From Pseudomonadota bacterium (GTDB lineage: Bacteria; Pseudomonadota; Gammaproteobacteria; Steroidobacterales; Steroidobacteraceae), in assembly GCA_021792815.1 (NCBI GenBank), contig JAJYTX010000099.1, forward strand, positions 1-8,068: a stretch of 8,068 nt of DNA, given 5' to 3'. The notes beneath the pieces are model-generated. The model was not told the DNA's origin. It made no database searches and worked only from the letters and a program-made list of their open reading frames with translations. Positions within the stretch are counted from its first letter, which is position 1, and every line of letters begins with the position of its first letter. The translations under genes and the position numbers were made by a program. Of the stretch, positions 1 to 6,597 are shown one piece after another.

Positions 1-2
1 CC

Positions 3-1550
3 GTCGACTTCGGCAAAGCCGCGGTCCCCGTCGATCTGCTGCGTCGCTATGACGCCAGAGATTTCGGCACGCCGGTCACCGATTTCGATGTGACCCGCAC
101 CCCCGGCGGGTCGCGGATCACCATCGACGGCACCGGCGCGTTCGACGAGATGGCCTATCAGGCCGATAACCAGTACGTCGTGGAACTGCGGCCGGTGACC
201 CAGGCGCAGGCCCTGGTGCAGCGGCCGAAATACACCGGTCAGCGGCTGTCGCTCGATTTCCAGGACATCAAGGTGCGCGCCGTGCTGCAGCTGCTGGCGG
301 ACGCCAGCGGTCAGAACATCGTGGTCAGCGACTCGGTGAATGGCAGCGTCACGCTGCGCCTGCACGATGTGCCCTGGGACCAGGCGCTGCACCTGATCCT
401 GCAGACCAAGGGGCTCGGCGAGGAGAAGCAGGGTAACGTCATCCTGGTGGCCCCGCAGGCCGAGCTCGCCGCGCGCGAGAAAGCCGAGCTCGCCGCGCGC
501 CGAGCCGTGCGGGATCTCGAGCCGCTGCAGTCGGAGTACCTGCAGATCAACTATGCCAAGGCGGCGGACCTCGCCTCGCTCATCAAGTCGCAGGGCAACT
601 CGCTGCTGTCCAAGCGCGGCGTGGTGTCGGTGGACAACCGCACCAACACGCTGCTGCTGCAGGACACTCCCCAGCGGCTCGAGCAGATCAACCGGCTGGT
701 GAAGCGGCTCGACGTACCGATCCGCCAGGTGCTGATCGAGGCGCGCATCGTGCTCGTCAACAACGATTTCGAGCGCAAGCTGGGCACCCGCTTGGGCCTG
801 ACCGACGTGCAGGCCAACGGAGCCAATGGCATCGTGGACACCACGGGAACCGCGGCGGGCAGCGATACGATCCTGGGTTCCGCCCTCAGCAATGTCCAAA
901 GCACCGGCAATCCCTTCCCGGTCACCATCCCGACCGGTTCTGCCGCCGCAAACCGCTACAACATCAATTTGCCGGTATCAAATCCCGTGGGCTCGATCGC
1001 CTTCGGCATCCTCAGCGGCAACTACCTGGTGGATCTCGAACTTTCCGCGGCCCAGGCCGAAACGCAGGCCAAGGTCATCTCCTCGCCACGGGTCATCACG
1101 GCCGATCAGAAAGAGGCCACCATCGAGCAGGGCGTGGAGATCCCCTACCAGCAGTCCGCCTCGAGCGGCGCGACGTCCGTCGCCTTCAAGAAAGCGGTGC
1201 TGATGCTCAAGGCGACTCCGCAGATCACGCCGGACAACCGGGTCATACTCGATCTGGAAGTGCGCGATGATCAGGTGGGCCAGACGTTCGTGGCCTCCGG
1301 CGGCATCGACGTGCCGGCGATCGACACGCGCGAGATCACCACCCAGGTACTGGTCAATGACGGCCAGACGGTGGTGCTCGGCGGCATTCTGCAGACCACG
1401 TCCAGCAACGTCGCCAACAAGGTGCCGTGGCTGGGCGATATCCCGGTCCTGGGGCACCTTTTCAAAAACACCGACCGGACCAATAACAAGGATGAACTGC
1501 TGGTGTTCATCACACCGAAGATCATTCGTCAGAATCTTTCGGCCTATTAG
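3..1550 (+). CDS. pilQ: Type IV pilus secretin PilQ, C-terminal part (5' end outside window)
   Basis: PilQ forms the outer-membrane ring through which the type IV pilus is extruded and retracted. The open frame runs in from the window edge (first full codon at base 3). A GTG at 90 is only an internal codon, because the 29 residues before it read as the end of an AMIN-type domain. The 515 visible residues hold, in order, the end of an N-terminal AMIN/beta region, a short secretin/TonB (STN) domain at about 80-149 (RLSLDFQDIKVRAVLQLLAD, VPWDQALHLIL), a secretin N1/KH-like domain at about 178-235 (NTLLLQDTP, IEARIVLVN) and the secretin barrel to the end. The barrel carries the hallmark VPWLGDIPVLGHLF and ends ELLVFITPKIIR. 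PilQ proteins are usually about 700 residues, so roughly 200 are missing upstream. In relatives, pilMNOP precede it and aroK-aroB follow, as here. An 8-residue duplication (AELAAREK/AELAARRA) lies in the linker after STN. Identification is secure. Confidence 0.96.
   Translation, partial: VDFGKAAVPVDLLRRYDARDFGTPVTDFDVTRTPGGSRITIDGTGAFDEMAYQADNQYVVELRPVTQAQALVQRPKYTGQRLSLDFQDIKVRAVLQLLADASGQNIVVSDSVNGSVTLRLHDVPWDQALHLILQTKGLGEEKQGNVILVAPQAELAAREKAELAARRAVRDLEPLQSEYLQINYAKAADLASLIKSQGNSLLSKRGVVSVDNRTNTLLLQDTPQRLEQINRLVKRLDVPIRQVLIEARIVLVNNDFERKLGTRLGLTDVQANGANGIVDTTGTAAGSDTILGSALSNVQSTGNPFPVTIPTGSAAANRYNINLPVSNPVGSIAFGILSGNYLVDLELSAAQAETQAKVISSPRVITADQKEATIEQGVEIPYQQSASSGATSVAFKKAVLMLKATPQITPDNRVILDLEVRDDQVGQTFVASGGIDVPAIDTREITTQVLVNDGQTVVLGGILQTTSSNVANKVPWLGDIPVLGHLFKNTDRTNNKDELLVFITPKIIRQNLSAY
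459..500 (+). repeat. 18-bp direct repeat inside pilQ
   Basis: The 18-bp word GCCGAGCTCGCCGCGCGC occurs at 459-476 and again at 483-500, a period of 24 bp. It keeps the reading frame and gives two copies of AELAAR in the charged linker between the STN and N1 domains of PilQ. It looks like a small in-frame duplication in a flexible helix. Confidence 0.85.
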
Positions 1551-1564
1551 CGCGGGGGACGCGC

Positions 1565-1650
1565 GCGGGGCAGGCCGGGCAAGCGCTGCCTGCGCCACGG
1601 GCCGGGAGGCGCGAAACGGGACGGCGATTCGCTTGCCCGGCCTGTCCTGC
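1565..1650 (+). other. Long inverted repeat downstream of pilQ
   Basis: CAGGCCGGGCAAGCG at 1571-1585 is perfectly complementary to CGCTTGCCCGGCCTG at 1630-1644. In RNA the stem can extend outward by six more pairs (1565-1570 with 1645-1650, two of them G-U). The 44-base loop contains its own small stem (GCGCC at 1592-1596, GGCGC at 1608-1612). No T-run follows, so it is not a textbook intrinsic terminator. It could protect the 3' end of the pil transcript, slow polymerase, or be one copy of a dispersed repeat. The structure is seen in the sequence; the role is inference. Confidence 0.7.
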
Positions 1651-1652
1651 GA

Positions 1653-1702
1653 CTCCGCCGGCGGGGCCGGCGCGGCGCCGGCAGCGAAGCCCCGCAGCGG
1701 AG
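1653..1702 (+). other. Second GC-rich stem-loop between pilQ and aroK
   Basis: CTCCGC (1653-1658) and GCGGGGC (1661-1667) pair with GCCCCGC (1689-1695) and GCGGAG (1697-1702), giving a 13-bp interrupted stem. Inside it, GCCGGCGC (1666-1673) and GCGCCGGC (1675-1682) form a near-perfect 17-base palindrome, which would compete with the outer stem. No T-run follows. Function unknown. Confidence 0.6.
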
Positions 1703-1721
1703 CCGCCGGCCCGCTGGCGAA

Positions 1722-1751
1722 CCAGGGCTGACCAGGACGTCGGCGCCCTGG
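1722..1751 (+). other. Third stem-loop upstream of aroK
   Basis: CCAGGGC (1722-1728) and GCCCTGG (1745-1751) are perfect 7-bp arms with a 16-base loop. The structure ends about 40 bases before the aroK start, and only TTT follows shortly after, so it could be a weak terminator or attenuator. Evidence is limited to the inverted repeat. Confidence 0.45.
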
Positions 1752-1772
1752 CCGTTTCGAGGTGGCGGGCCC

Positions 1773-1781
1773 TGCTATGCT
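1773..1781 (+). promoter_or_regulatory. Possible extended -10 element for aroK
   Basis: TGCTATGCT matches the extended -10 layout (TGn followed by a TATAAT-like hexamer, here TATGCT at 1776-1781). No good -35 lies 17 bp upstream; TTTCGA at 1755-1760 is the nearest weak match. A transcript from here would start near base 1788, only a few bases before the aroK ATG, implying an almost leaderless message. Low confidence because one hexamer is little evidence. Confidence 0.25.
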
Positions 1782-1792
1782 TTGCCGGGTCT

Positions 1793-2311
1793 ATGGCAGA
1801 CAAACCCCCCAATATCTTTCTCGTGGGACCCATGGGCTCCGGCAAGAGCGCGGTCGGGCGCAGCCTTGCGAGGCACCTGCGGGTGCCGTTCTATGACAGC
1901 GACGCCGAGATCGAGCGACGTACCGGAGTCGATATCCCGTTCATCTTCGAGAAGGAGGGCGAGCCCGGATTCCGGGAACGAGAGCGCGAGGCGCTCATGG
2001 CGCTCACCCAGTTGCGCCACATCGTGCTTGCCACCGGAGGGGGCGCGATCCTGCTGCCGGAGAACCGGCGCCTGCTGTCCGAGAACGGCTGGGTCATTTA
2101 CCTGCGAACCTCGGTCGCCCAGCAGGCCGAGCGGGTCAAGCTCGGGAGGCACCGGCCGCTGCTCAACGGGACGGAGGATGCCGCCGCCCGGCTGCGCGAG
2201 CTCATGGAATGGCGCGATCCGCTCTACGATTCGATCGCCGATCGCGTCATTTCGACCGACGGGCGACAGATCAAGACCGTGGTCCGCGACATCATCCGGT
2301 TGATCCGCTAG
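1793..2311 (+). CDS. aroK: Shikimate kinase
   Basis: Phosphorylates the 3-hydroxyl of shikimate with ATP, the fifth step of the cytoplasmic pathway to chorismate and aromatic amino acids. The 172-residue length is normal for AroK. The P-loop is GPMGSGKS at residues 12-19; DSD at 35-37 supplies the metal- and shikimate-binding acids; GFRERERE at 59-66 carries the shikimate-binding arginine; GGG at 82-84 follows the central strand; the LID arginine is in RHRPLL (R121); and WRDPLY at 140-145 is the typical C-terminal motif. The ATG at 1793 gives the usual short leader before the NIFLVG strand, but no Shine-Dalgarno sequence is visible before it. aroB starts 10 bp after its stop, so the pair is almost certainly co-transcribed. 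All key residues are present and I see no sign of damage. Confidence 0.97.
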   Translation: MADKPPNIFLVGPMGSGKSAVGRSLARHLRVPFYDSDAEIERRTGVDIPFIFEKEGEPGFREREREALMALTQLRHIVLATGGGAILLPENRRLLSENGWVIYLRTSVAQQAERVKLGRHRPLLNGTEDAAARLRELMEWRDPLYDSIADRVISTDGRQIKTVVRDIIRLIR

Positions 2312-2321
2312 ATTCCCGATC

Positions 2322-3398
2322 ATGGACACTCTGAACGTCGAGCTGGGTCCGCGCAGCTACCCGATCCTGATCGGGCAGGGCCTTTTGCGGGACCACGAGG
2401 TGTTCCGCCAGCACGTCGCCGCACGCGACATCCTGATCGTCAGCAATACCACGGTTGCGCCGCTGTACCTGCGCGTCCTGGAGGACAGCCTGCAGCCACG
2501 CAAAGCCCTCACCACACTGCTGCCGGACGGCGAGTCACACAAGACGCTGGGCACGGTCGGGCGGATTCTCGATGTACTGGTCGCCAATCGTTTCGGGCGG
2601 GATTGCGTCCTGGTGGCGCTCGGCGGCGGCGTGGTGGGCGACGTGGCGGGCTTTGCCGCTGCGATCTACCAGCGTGGGGTCCGCTTCGTGCAGGTGCCGA
2701 CGACGCTCCTGGCGCAGGTCGATTCGTCCGTGGGCGGCAAGACAGGCGTCAATCATCCCGGCGGCAAGAACCTGATCGGCGCCTTTCACCAGCCATCGGC
2801 GGTGCTCGCCGATACCCACACGCTTGCGACGCTCCCATCACGGGAGCTGCGGGCGGGGCTGGCGGAAGTGATCAAATACGGCCTCATCTGTGACCACCAG
2901 TTCTTCGCCTGGCTGGAGGAACACGCCGACGCGCTGCTCACCGGCGATCCGGCCGCGCTGGCGCACGTGATCCGGCGCGCCTGCGAGATCAAGGCGGCCA
3001 TCGTCGGCCGGGACGAGCGCGAACACGGCGAACGGGCACTGCTCAATCTCGGCCATACCTTCGGGCACGCGGTCGAATCCGCCACGGATTACACGCAATG
3101 GCTGCATGGGGAGGCGGTCGGCGCCGGCCTGGTGATGGCGGCCCGCATGTCACAGGAAAGCGGGTTGCTGGGCATGCAGGATCTCGAGCGCGTGATGCGC
3201 CTCGTGACCCGCATGGGCCTGCCGGTGCGCGTGCCGGGCCTCTCCCCGGACGCCGTCCTCGATCACATGCGCATCGACAAGAAAGTACAGGCTGGGCGCA
3301 TTCGCCTGGTGTTGCTGCGTGGGATCGGCGCTGCTTTCGTCACCGCCGAGTACGATGAAGTCTGCCTGCGGCGCGCCCTGGAATCCCATCTGGGGTGA
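2322..3398 (+). CDS. aroB: 3-dehydroquinate synthase
   Basis: Converts 3-deoxy-D-arabino-heptulosonate 7-phosphate to 3-dehydroquinate, the second shikimate-pathway step, using bound NAD+ and a divalent metal. At 358 residues it has standard length. Visible motifs are PDGESHKT at about 68-75, the NAD-binding GGGVVGDVAGF at 101-111, PTTLLAQVDSSVGGKTGVN at about 126-144, and PGGKNLIGAFHQP at 146-158. The three metal ligands are E182 in AEVIKYG, H245 in LNLGHTFGHA and H262 in HGEAVGAG. The start at 2322 gives the usual beta strand beginning TLNVELGPRSYPI; the ribosome site is weak, so translation may be coupled to aroK. dgt follows after 21 bp. The aroK-aroB pairing downstream of pilQ is common in beta- and gammaproteobacteria. 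Confidence 0.98.
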   Translation: MDTLNVELGPRSYPILIGQGLLRDHEVFRQHVAARDILIVSNTTVAPLYLRVLEDSLQPRKALTTLLPDGESHKTLGTVGRILDVLVANRFGRDCVLVALGGGVVGDVAGFAAAIYQRGVRFVQVPTTLLAQVDSSVGGKTGVNHPGGKNLIGAFHQPSAVLADTHTLATLPSRELRAGLAEVIKYGLICDHQFFAWLEEHADALLTGDPAALAHVIRRACEIKAAIVGRDEREHGERALLNLGHTFGHAVESATDYTQWLHGEAVGAGLVMAARMSQESGLLGMQDLERVMRLVTRMGLPVRVPGLSPDAVLDHMRIDKKVQAGRIRLVLLRGIGAAFVTAEYDEVCLRRALESHLG

Positions 3399-3419
3399 GA
3401 CCGGGCGGCCTGCACAGAT

Positions 3420-4589
3420 ATGAATCCGCAGCCCATCATCGATACCCTGGCGCCTTTTGCAGCGCACGAACAGCGCTCCCGCGGCCGGCGCCACCCCGAG
3501 CCCAGGCCGGAGTTCCGCGGCGAGTACCAGCGGGATCGGGATCGCATCATCCACTCCAACGCCTTCCGTCGCCTGGTCTACAAAACCCAGGTGTTCGTCA
3601 ATCACGAGGGCGATCTGTACCGCACACGCGTCACCCATTCGATTGAAGTGGCGCAGATCGCCCGATCGGTGGCGCGCGCGCTGCGCGTCGATGAAACCCT
3701 CACCGAGGCGATCAGCCTCGCGCACGACCTGGGACATACGCCCTTCGGCCACGCCGGCCAGGACGCCCTGAACGAGTGCATGCGCGAGCATGGCGGTTTT
3801 GAACACAACCTGCAGTCGCTGCGGGTGGTGGACGAGCTGGAAGAGCGGTATGCGGACTTTCCGGGCCTCAATCTGACCTTCGAGTGCCGCGAGGGCATCC
3901 TCAAGCACTGCCCGGCGCGCGTCGCGCGACAGTTGGGAGACGTGGGTGAACGGTTCCTGAGCCAACGCCAGCCCGGCCTGGAAGCGCAGATTGCGAACCT
4001 CGCCGACGAGATCGCCTACAACAACCACGATGTCGACGACGGCATCCGCGCGGGCCTGGTCGACCTAGAGCAGCTGCGGCAGACGCGGCTGTTCCGGGCG
4101 CAATACGCGAGCATCACGGCGCGGCACCCCGGACTCGCCGGCCGGCGGCTGATCCACGAGATCATCCGCGGCATGATCAACCATATCGTGGTGGACTTGA
4201 TCCGCACCAGCCAGGCACGCATCGAGCAGGCCCGCCCCACTTCGATCGACGAGGTTCGGGCACAGCCGCAGCCACTGATCGCGCTCGGAGGCCAGACTCT
4301 GGAAGAGCATCGGGAACTGATGCGCTTCCTGCGCGAGCACGTCTATCGGCATTACAAGGTGCTGCGCATGACCGCCAAGGCCCGCCGGGTGGTCCACGAA
4401 CTGTTCGGCGCCTTCATGACCGATCCGCGCCTGATGCCCCCGGAACACCAGGAGCTCGCCGCCCTGGCAGAGAGCGGCCGTGGAATCGCGGGCCGCGCCC
4501 GCGCGGTGGCTGACTACATCGCGGGGATGACCGACCGCTACGCCATCCTGGAGCACCGGCGGCTGTTCGACCCCTCGGAGCGCACCTAG
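3420..4589 (+). CDS. dgt: dGTPase-like HD-domain deoxynucleoside triphosphate triphosphohydrolase
   Basis: Family members split dNTPs into a deoxynucleoside and tripolyphosphate, adjusting the dNTP pool; the preferred substrate cannot be read from sequence. The 389-residue length fits the shorter dGTPase-like subfamily rather than the roughly 500-residue E. coli Dgt. The HD metal site is visible: H73 in RVTHSIEV, H102 and D103 in AHDLGHTPFGH, and D196 in ANLADEIAYNNHD. The upstream motif RLVYKTQVF (51-59) is typical of the family, as is FEHNLQSLR at 127-135. A C-terminal helical part (about 300-389) completes the fold. It sits 21 bp after aroB, an arrangement known from other proteobacteria (aroK-aroB-dgt). 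Its TAG stop is immediately followed by the ATG of the next gene, so that gene probably depends on dgt translation. All catalytic residues are intact. Confidence 0.94.
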   Translation: MNPQPIIDTLAPFAAHEQRSRGRRHPEPRPEFRGEYQRDRDRIIHSNAFRRLVYKTQVFVNHEGDLYRTRVTHSIEVAQIARSVARALRVDETLTEAISLAHDLGHTPFGHAGQDALNECMREHGGFEHNLQSLRVVDELEERYADFPGLNLTFECREGILKHCPARVARQLGDVGERFLSQRQPGLEAQIANLADEIAYNNHDVDDGIRAGLVDLEQLRQTRLFRAQYASITARHPGLAGRRLIHEIIRGMINHIVVDLIRTSQARIEQARPTSIDEVRAQPQPLIALGGQTLEEHRELMRFLREHVYRHYKVLRMTAKARRVVHELFGAFMTDPRLMPPEHQELAALAESGRGIAGRARAVADYIAGMTDRYAILEHRRLFDPSERT

Positions 4590-5501
4590 ATGTCGAGCCC
4601 CGAGACGGGAGTGTCGATCGATGCCCGGCGGCACTTCCTGCAAGCACTACTTCGGGTGCTGCGGCCCATCATCCGGCTATTGATCCGCCATGGGATCCGC
4701 TACGACGAGTTCGCCGATGTGGCTCGCGGCGCCTACGTCGAGAGCGCGATCCGCGACGGCATCGAGCCCGCATCCCGCCCCACGCGTGAACGGGTTGCGC
4801 TGATCACGGGCATCCCCCGTCAGCGGGTCGATCACTATGTCGACGACGAAGCCGCACTGCCGGCGACGAACCCCACTCCGACACGTTTAATGACGGAGCT
4901 GTTGCACAAATGGCACACCGATCCGCACTACCTTGGCGGCGACAGAGTGCCCCTGGAACTGGAATTCGACGCATCATCGGGGCCCAGCTTCAAGCAGCTG
5001 CTGGCGCAGATCAACGCGTCCGCGGATCCCTATCTGGTCCTCGACGAACTGCTGAAGACGCGCTCCGTGGTCCGCCTTGACGAAACACACCTGCGCGTGA
5101 TCACACGCGTATTCCTCTGGCCGGGCGACGGGCCTCACGGCATCGAGTATTTCGGCACTGCATTGGCACATTTGATCCAGACGCACGAATACAACTTCAA
5201 TCCGGAGAACGCGGAAAAGAAACGGCTTGAGCGCTTCGTGTCCGCCGATCAGGGACTTCCCTTCCGCCTGGTACCGGGCTTTCACACTGTTGCGAGGGAG
5301 CGGGCCAACCAGTTGCTTTTGGAACTCGACGACTGGTTTGCCCACTCCTCCGATGCGACCATAGGCGAGGAGGACCCGCGGGCGACTGCCGGGGTTGATG
5401 TATTCTTCTACGTGGAGCCACCGGTCGACCCCAGGCCGCTGTCAACGCTGATTCAAGCCCGCCGGAAGGCAGGCGCGCCCGGAGGCACGCGGACCTCATG
5501 A
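4590..5501 (+). CDS. DUF6502 family protein, copy 1
   Basis: Function unknown. I recognise the DUF6502 pattern from memory: an N-terminal helical block (LRVLRPIIRLLIRHGIRYDEF spread over residues 22-41, then ARGAYVESA), a helix-turn-helix-like segment at about 66-84 (RVALITGIPRQRVDHYVD), a WHTDPHYL motif at 108-115, GPSFKQLL at 131-138, a central region about 150-200 (LDELLKTRSVVRL, FGTALAHLIQTHEYN), and a C-terminal helix RANQLLLELDDWFA ending in a short strand GVDVFFYVEP. No signal peptide or membrane segment is evident, so it is probably cytoplasmic. The HTH-like segment hints at nucleic-acid binding, which is inference. The 303-residue length is typical. The start codon directly follows the dgt stop (TAG-ATG), with GGAG at 4577-4580 as ribosome site. 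Its own end overlaps the start of a paralogue by 4 bp. Confidence 0.85.
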   Translation: MSSPETGVSIDARRHFLQALLRVLRPIIRLLIRHGIRYDEFADVARGAYVESAIRDGIEPASRPTRERVALITGIPRQRVDHYVDDEAALPATNPTPTRLMTELLHKWHTDPHYLGGDRVPLELEFDASSGPSFKQLLAQINASADPYLVLDELLKTRSVVRLDETHLRVITRVFLWPGDGPHGIEYFGTALAHLIQTHEYNFNPENAEKKRLERFVSADQGLPFRLVPGFHTVARERANQLLLELDDWFAHSSDATIGEEDPRATAGVDVFFYVEPPVDPRPLSTLIQARRKAGAPGGTRTS

Positions 5502-6349
5502 GCGTCAATCCGGCTCGCAAGCATCTGCTGGTTGCACTGCGGAGGATACTGAGGCCGCTCGCGCACCTGTTGATCCGCACCGGCATCCGCTTCGACGAAT
5601 TCGCCGCGCTTGCCGGCCGGGTTTACGTCGAAAGCGCTGCGCGTGATTTTGATCGCTCCAGCATCCCATCGCGAGCACGCATCGCTGCGATCACCGGGCT
5701 CACACGCAGTCAGGTCGACAGCTACGTGGATTACGCGCTACCTTCGACTAATCCGACATCCGCGGACCTGCTGGTGGAGATTCTTCACAGGTGGCACACC
5801 GTGCCCGAATATGTTGGTCCATACGGCATTCCACGGGAGCTTCAATTTGCACGGCCCAGCGAGCGCTGCTTCCGCAGTCTGGTTGCGCTCATCGATCCGG
5901 AGGCTGACCCTGGCGCAGCCCTCGAAGACCTGCGCCGGGCCGGCGCCGTCGCATCGGCCGGGGATGCGCATTTCCGCGCCGTCTCCCGCTCCTTAATGAT
6001 GTCGACGCTGGCATCTCCCCAGTTGATCGAGCATTTCGGAATCACATTGTCGCGGCTTGCGGCCACCATGGAATACAACATGGATCCCAGAAACACGGAA
6101 AAGCGATTGCAGCGTCGCGTCATGGCGGACCGGGGACTGCCGCTCGATCTCGTCCCGGCATTCGAGAAACATGCACGCAGCAAGGCGATGGATTTTCTGC
6201 TGGAACTCGACAATTGGCTCGCCTCGCAAGCCATCGACGAATCGGATGATCGGGAAAGGGTCGACGCCGGCGTGAACGTGTTTCTCTCCATTGAGTCGCC
6301 CGACCAGGACTGTCCTTTGGCCGCCGTCGTCAGCGCCTCGGAAAGTTGA
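5498..6349 (+). CDS. DUF6502 family protein, copy 2 (paralogue of the preceding gene)
   Basis: Function unknown. It aligns with the upstream gene along its whole 283 residues: LLIRTGIRFDEFA at 24-36, RVYVESAARD at 41-50, the HTH-like IAAITGLTRSQVDSYVD at 62-78, LPSTNPT at 81-87, RWHTVPEYVG at 98-107, FGITLSRLAATMEYN at 180-194, then a shared EK-LQRRVMADRGLP and LVPAF block, and FLLELDNWLA at 233-242. The N-terminus is about 10 residues shorter. Conservation is strongest at both ends and weakest in the middle, suggesting an old duplication with divergence rather than a recent copy. The ATG overlaps the previous stop (ATGA at 5498-5501); GGAGG at 5481-5485 is a possible but distant ribosome site. 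The two products may form a heteromer, which is inference. No signal peptide is seen. Confidence 0.85.
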   Translation: MSVNPARKHLLVALRRILRPLAHLLIRTGIRFDEFAALAGRVYVESAARDFDRSSIPSRARIAAITGLTRSQVDSYVDYALPSTNPTSADLLVEILHRWHTVPEYVGPYGIPRELQFARPSERCFRSLVALIDPEADPGAALEDLRRAGAVASAGDAHFRAVSRSLMMSTLASPQLIEHFGITLSRLAATMEYNMDPRNTEKRLQRRVMADRGLPLDLVPAFEKHARSKAMDFLLELDNWLASQAIDESDDRERVDAGVNVFLSIESPDQDCPLAAVVSASES

Positions 6350-6401
6350 CGCCCGGGCACGCTGCCGGCTGCAGGCTGCCTCTCCTGCATCCGAAAAGGC
6401 A

Positions 6402-6433
6402 TGGCCCGCAGGCTCCCTGCGGCATGCGGGCCA
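6402..6433 (+). terminator. Competing hairpins after the DUF6502 pair, possible terminator
   Basis: TGGCCCGCA (6402-6410) pairs perfectly with TGCGGGCCA (6425-6433). An alternative stem, CCGCAGG (6406-6412) with CCTGCGG (6416-6422) around a CTC loop, uses part of the same bases, so the two structures exclude each other. The first T-rich stretch begins about 28 bases later, so this is not a classic intrinsic terminator. Its place 50 bp after the last gene of the operon fits transcript-end processing or termination. Confidence 0.4.
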
Positions 6434-6460
6434 GCGCCATGGCAGAGGTTCAGCTCACGG

Positions 6461-6560
6461 TTGCTTTCTTTACAATTCTTTGACCCGTTTCACATTTTCC
6501 TGATAGGCTATATTACATAAGATAGTGAATTAAATTTTACATAATCCGAATAAAAAGCCT
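6461..6560 (+). promoter_or_regulatory. AT-rich promoter island upstream of the repeat-protein gene
   Basis: About 100 bp of strongly AT-rich sequence stands out in otherwise GC-rich DNA, just before an exported-protein gene. Candidate elements include TTCACA (6489-6494) and TATTAC (6511-6516) with a 16-bp spacer; TTGACC at 6480-6485 and CATAAT at 6540-6545 are further possible -35 and -10 hexamers. The octamer TTACATAA occurs twice, at 6513-6520 and 6537-6544, 24 bp apart, which could be a paired regulator site on one face of the helix. The composition and repeats are seen; the promoter role is inferred from position. Confidence 0.5.
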
Positions 6561-6586
6561 GCAGACTGAGGTCAGCATGGCTTGGC

Positions 6587-6592
6587 AGGAGG
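6587..6592 (+). promoter_or_regulatory. Shine-Dalgarno site that decides the start of the repeat-protein gene
   Basis: AGGAGG lies 5 bases before the ATG at 6598. The frame also has an upstream ATG at 6577, preceded by GAGG at 6568-6571. The perfect site favours 6598, which also gives a cleaner signal peptide. Both starts use the same frame and differ by seven residues. Confidence 0.75.
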
Positions 6593-6597
6593 TTCAG

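Noticed and set aside
978..1598. 206-codon open frame on the - strand opposite pilQ
   Set aside because: It lies antisense to a well-conserved secretin domain; its composition follows from GC-rich codons of pilQ and it shows no recognisable motif or ribosome site.
1775..2329. 184-codon - strand frame opposite aroK
   Set aside because: It mirrors aroK almost exactly, and all AroK motifs are intact on the + strand.
3150..4028. 292-codon open frame on the - strand across the aroB end and dgt
   Set aside because: It spans two genes with intact catalytic motifs on the + strand. Its length is expected in GC-rich DNA, where stop codons are rare in antisense frames.
3420..4589. dgt as part of an anti-phage nucleotide-depletion system
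   Set aside because: Its place after aroK-aroB is a normal housekeeping arrangement in proteobacteria, and no other defence gene is seen in the window.
4065..4643. 192-codon open frame on the - strand opposite the dgt 3' half
   Set aside because: Antisense to conserved dgt sequence, crosses a gene junction and has no recognisable domain.
6577..6597. Upstream ATG at 6577 as the start of the repeat-protein gene
   Set aside because: The ATG at 6598 has a perfect AGGAGG at 5-base spacing and gives a more regular signal peptide. The upstream start cannot be fully excluded, since GAGG lies before it.
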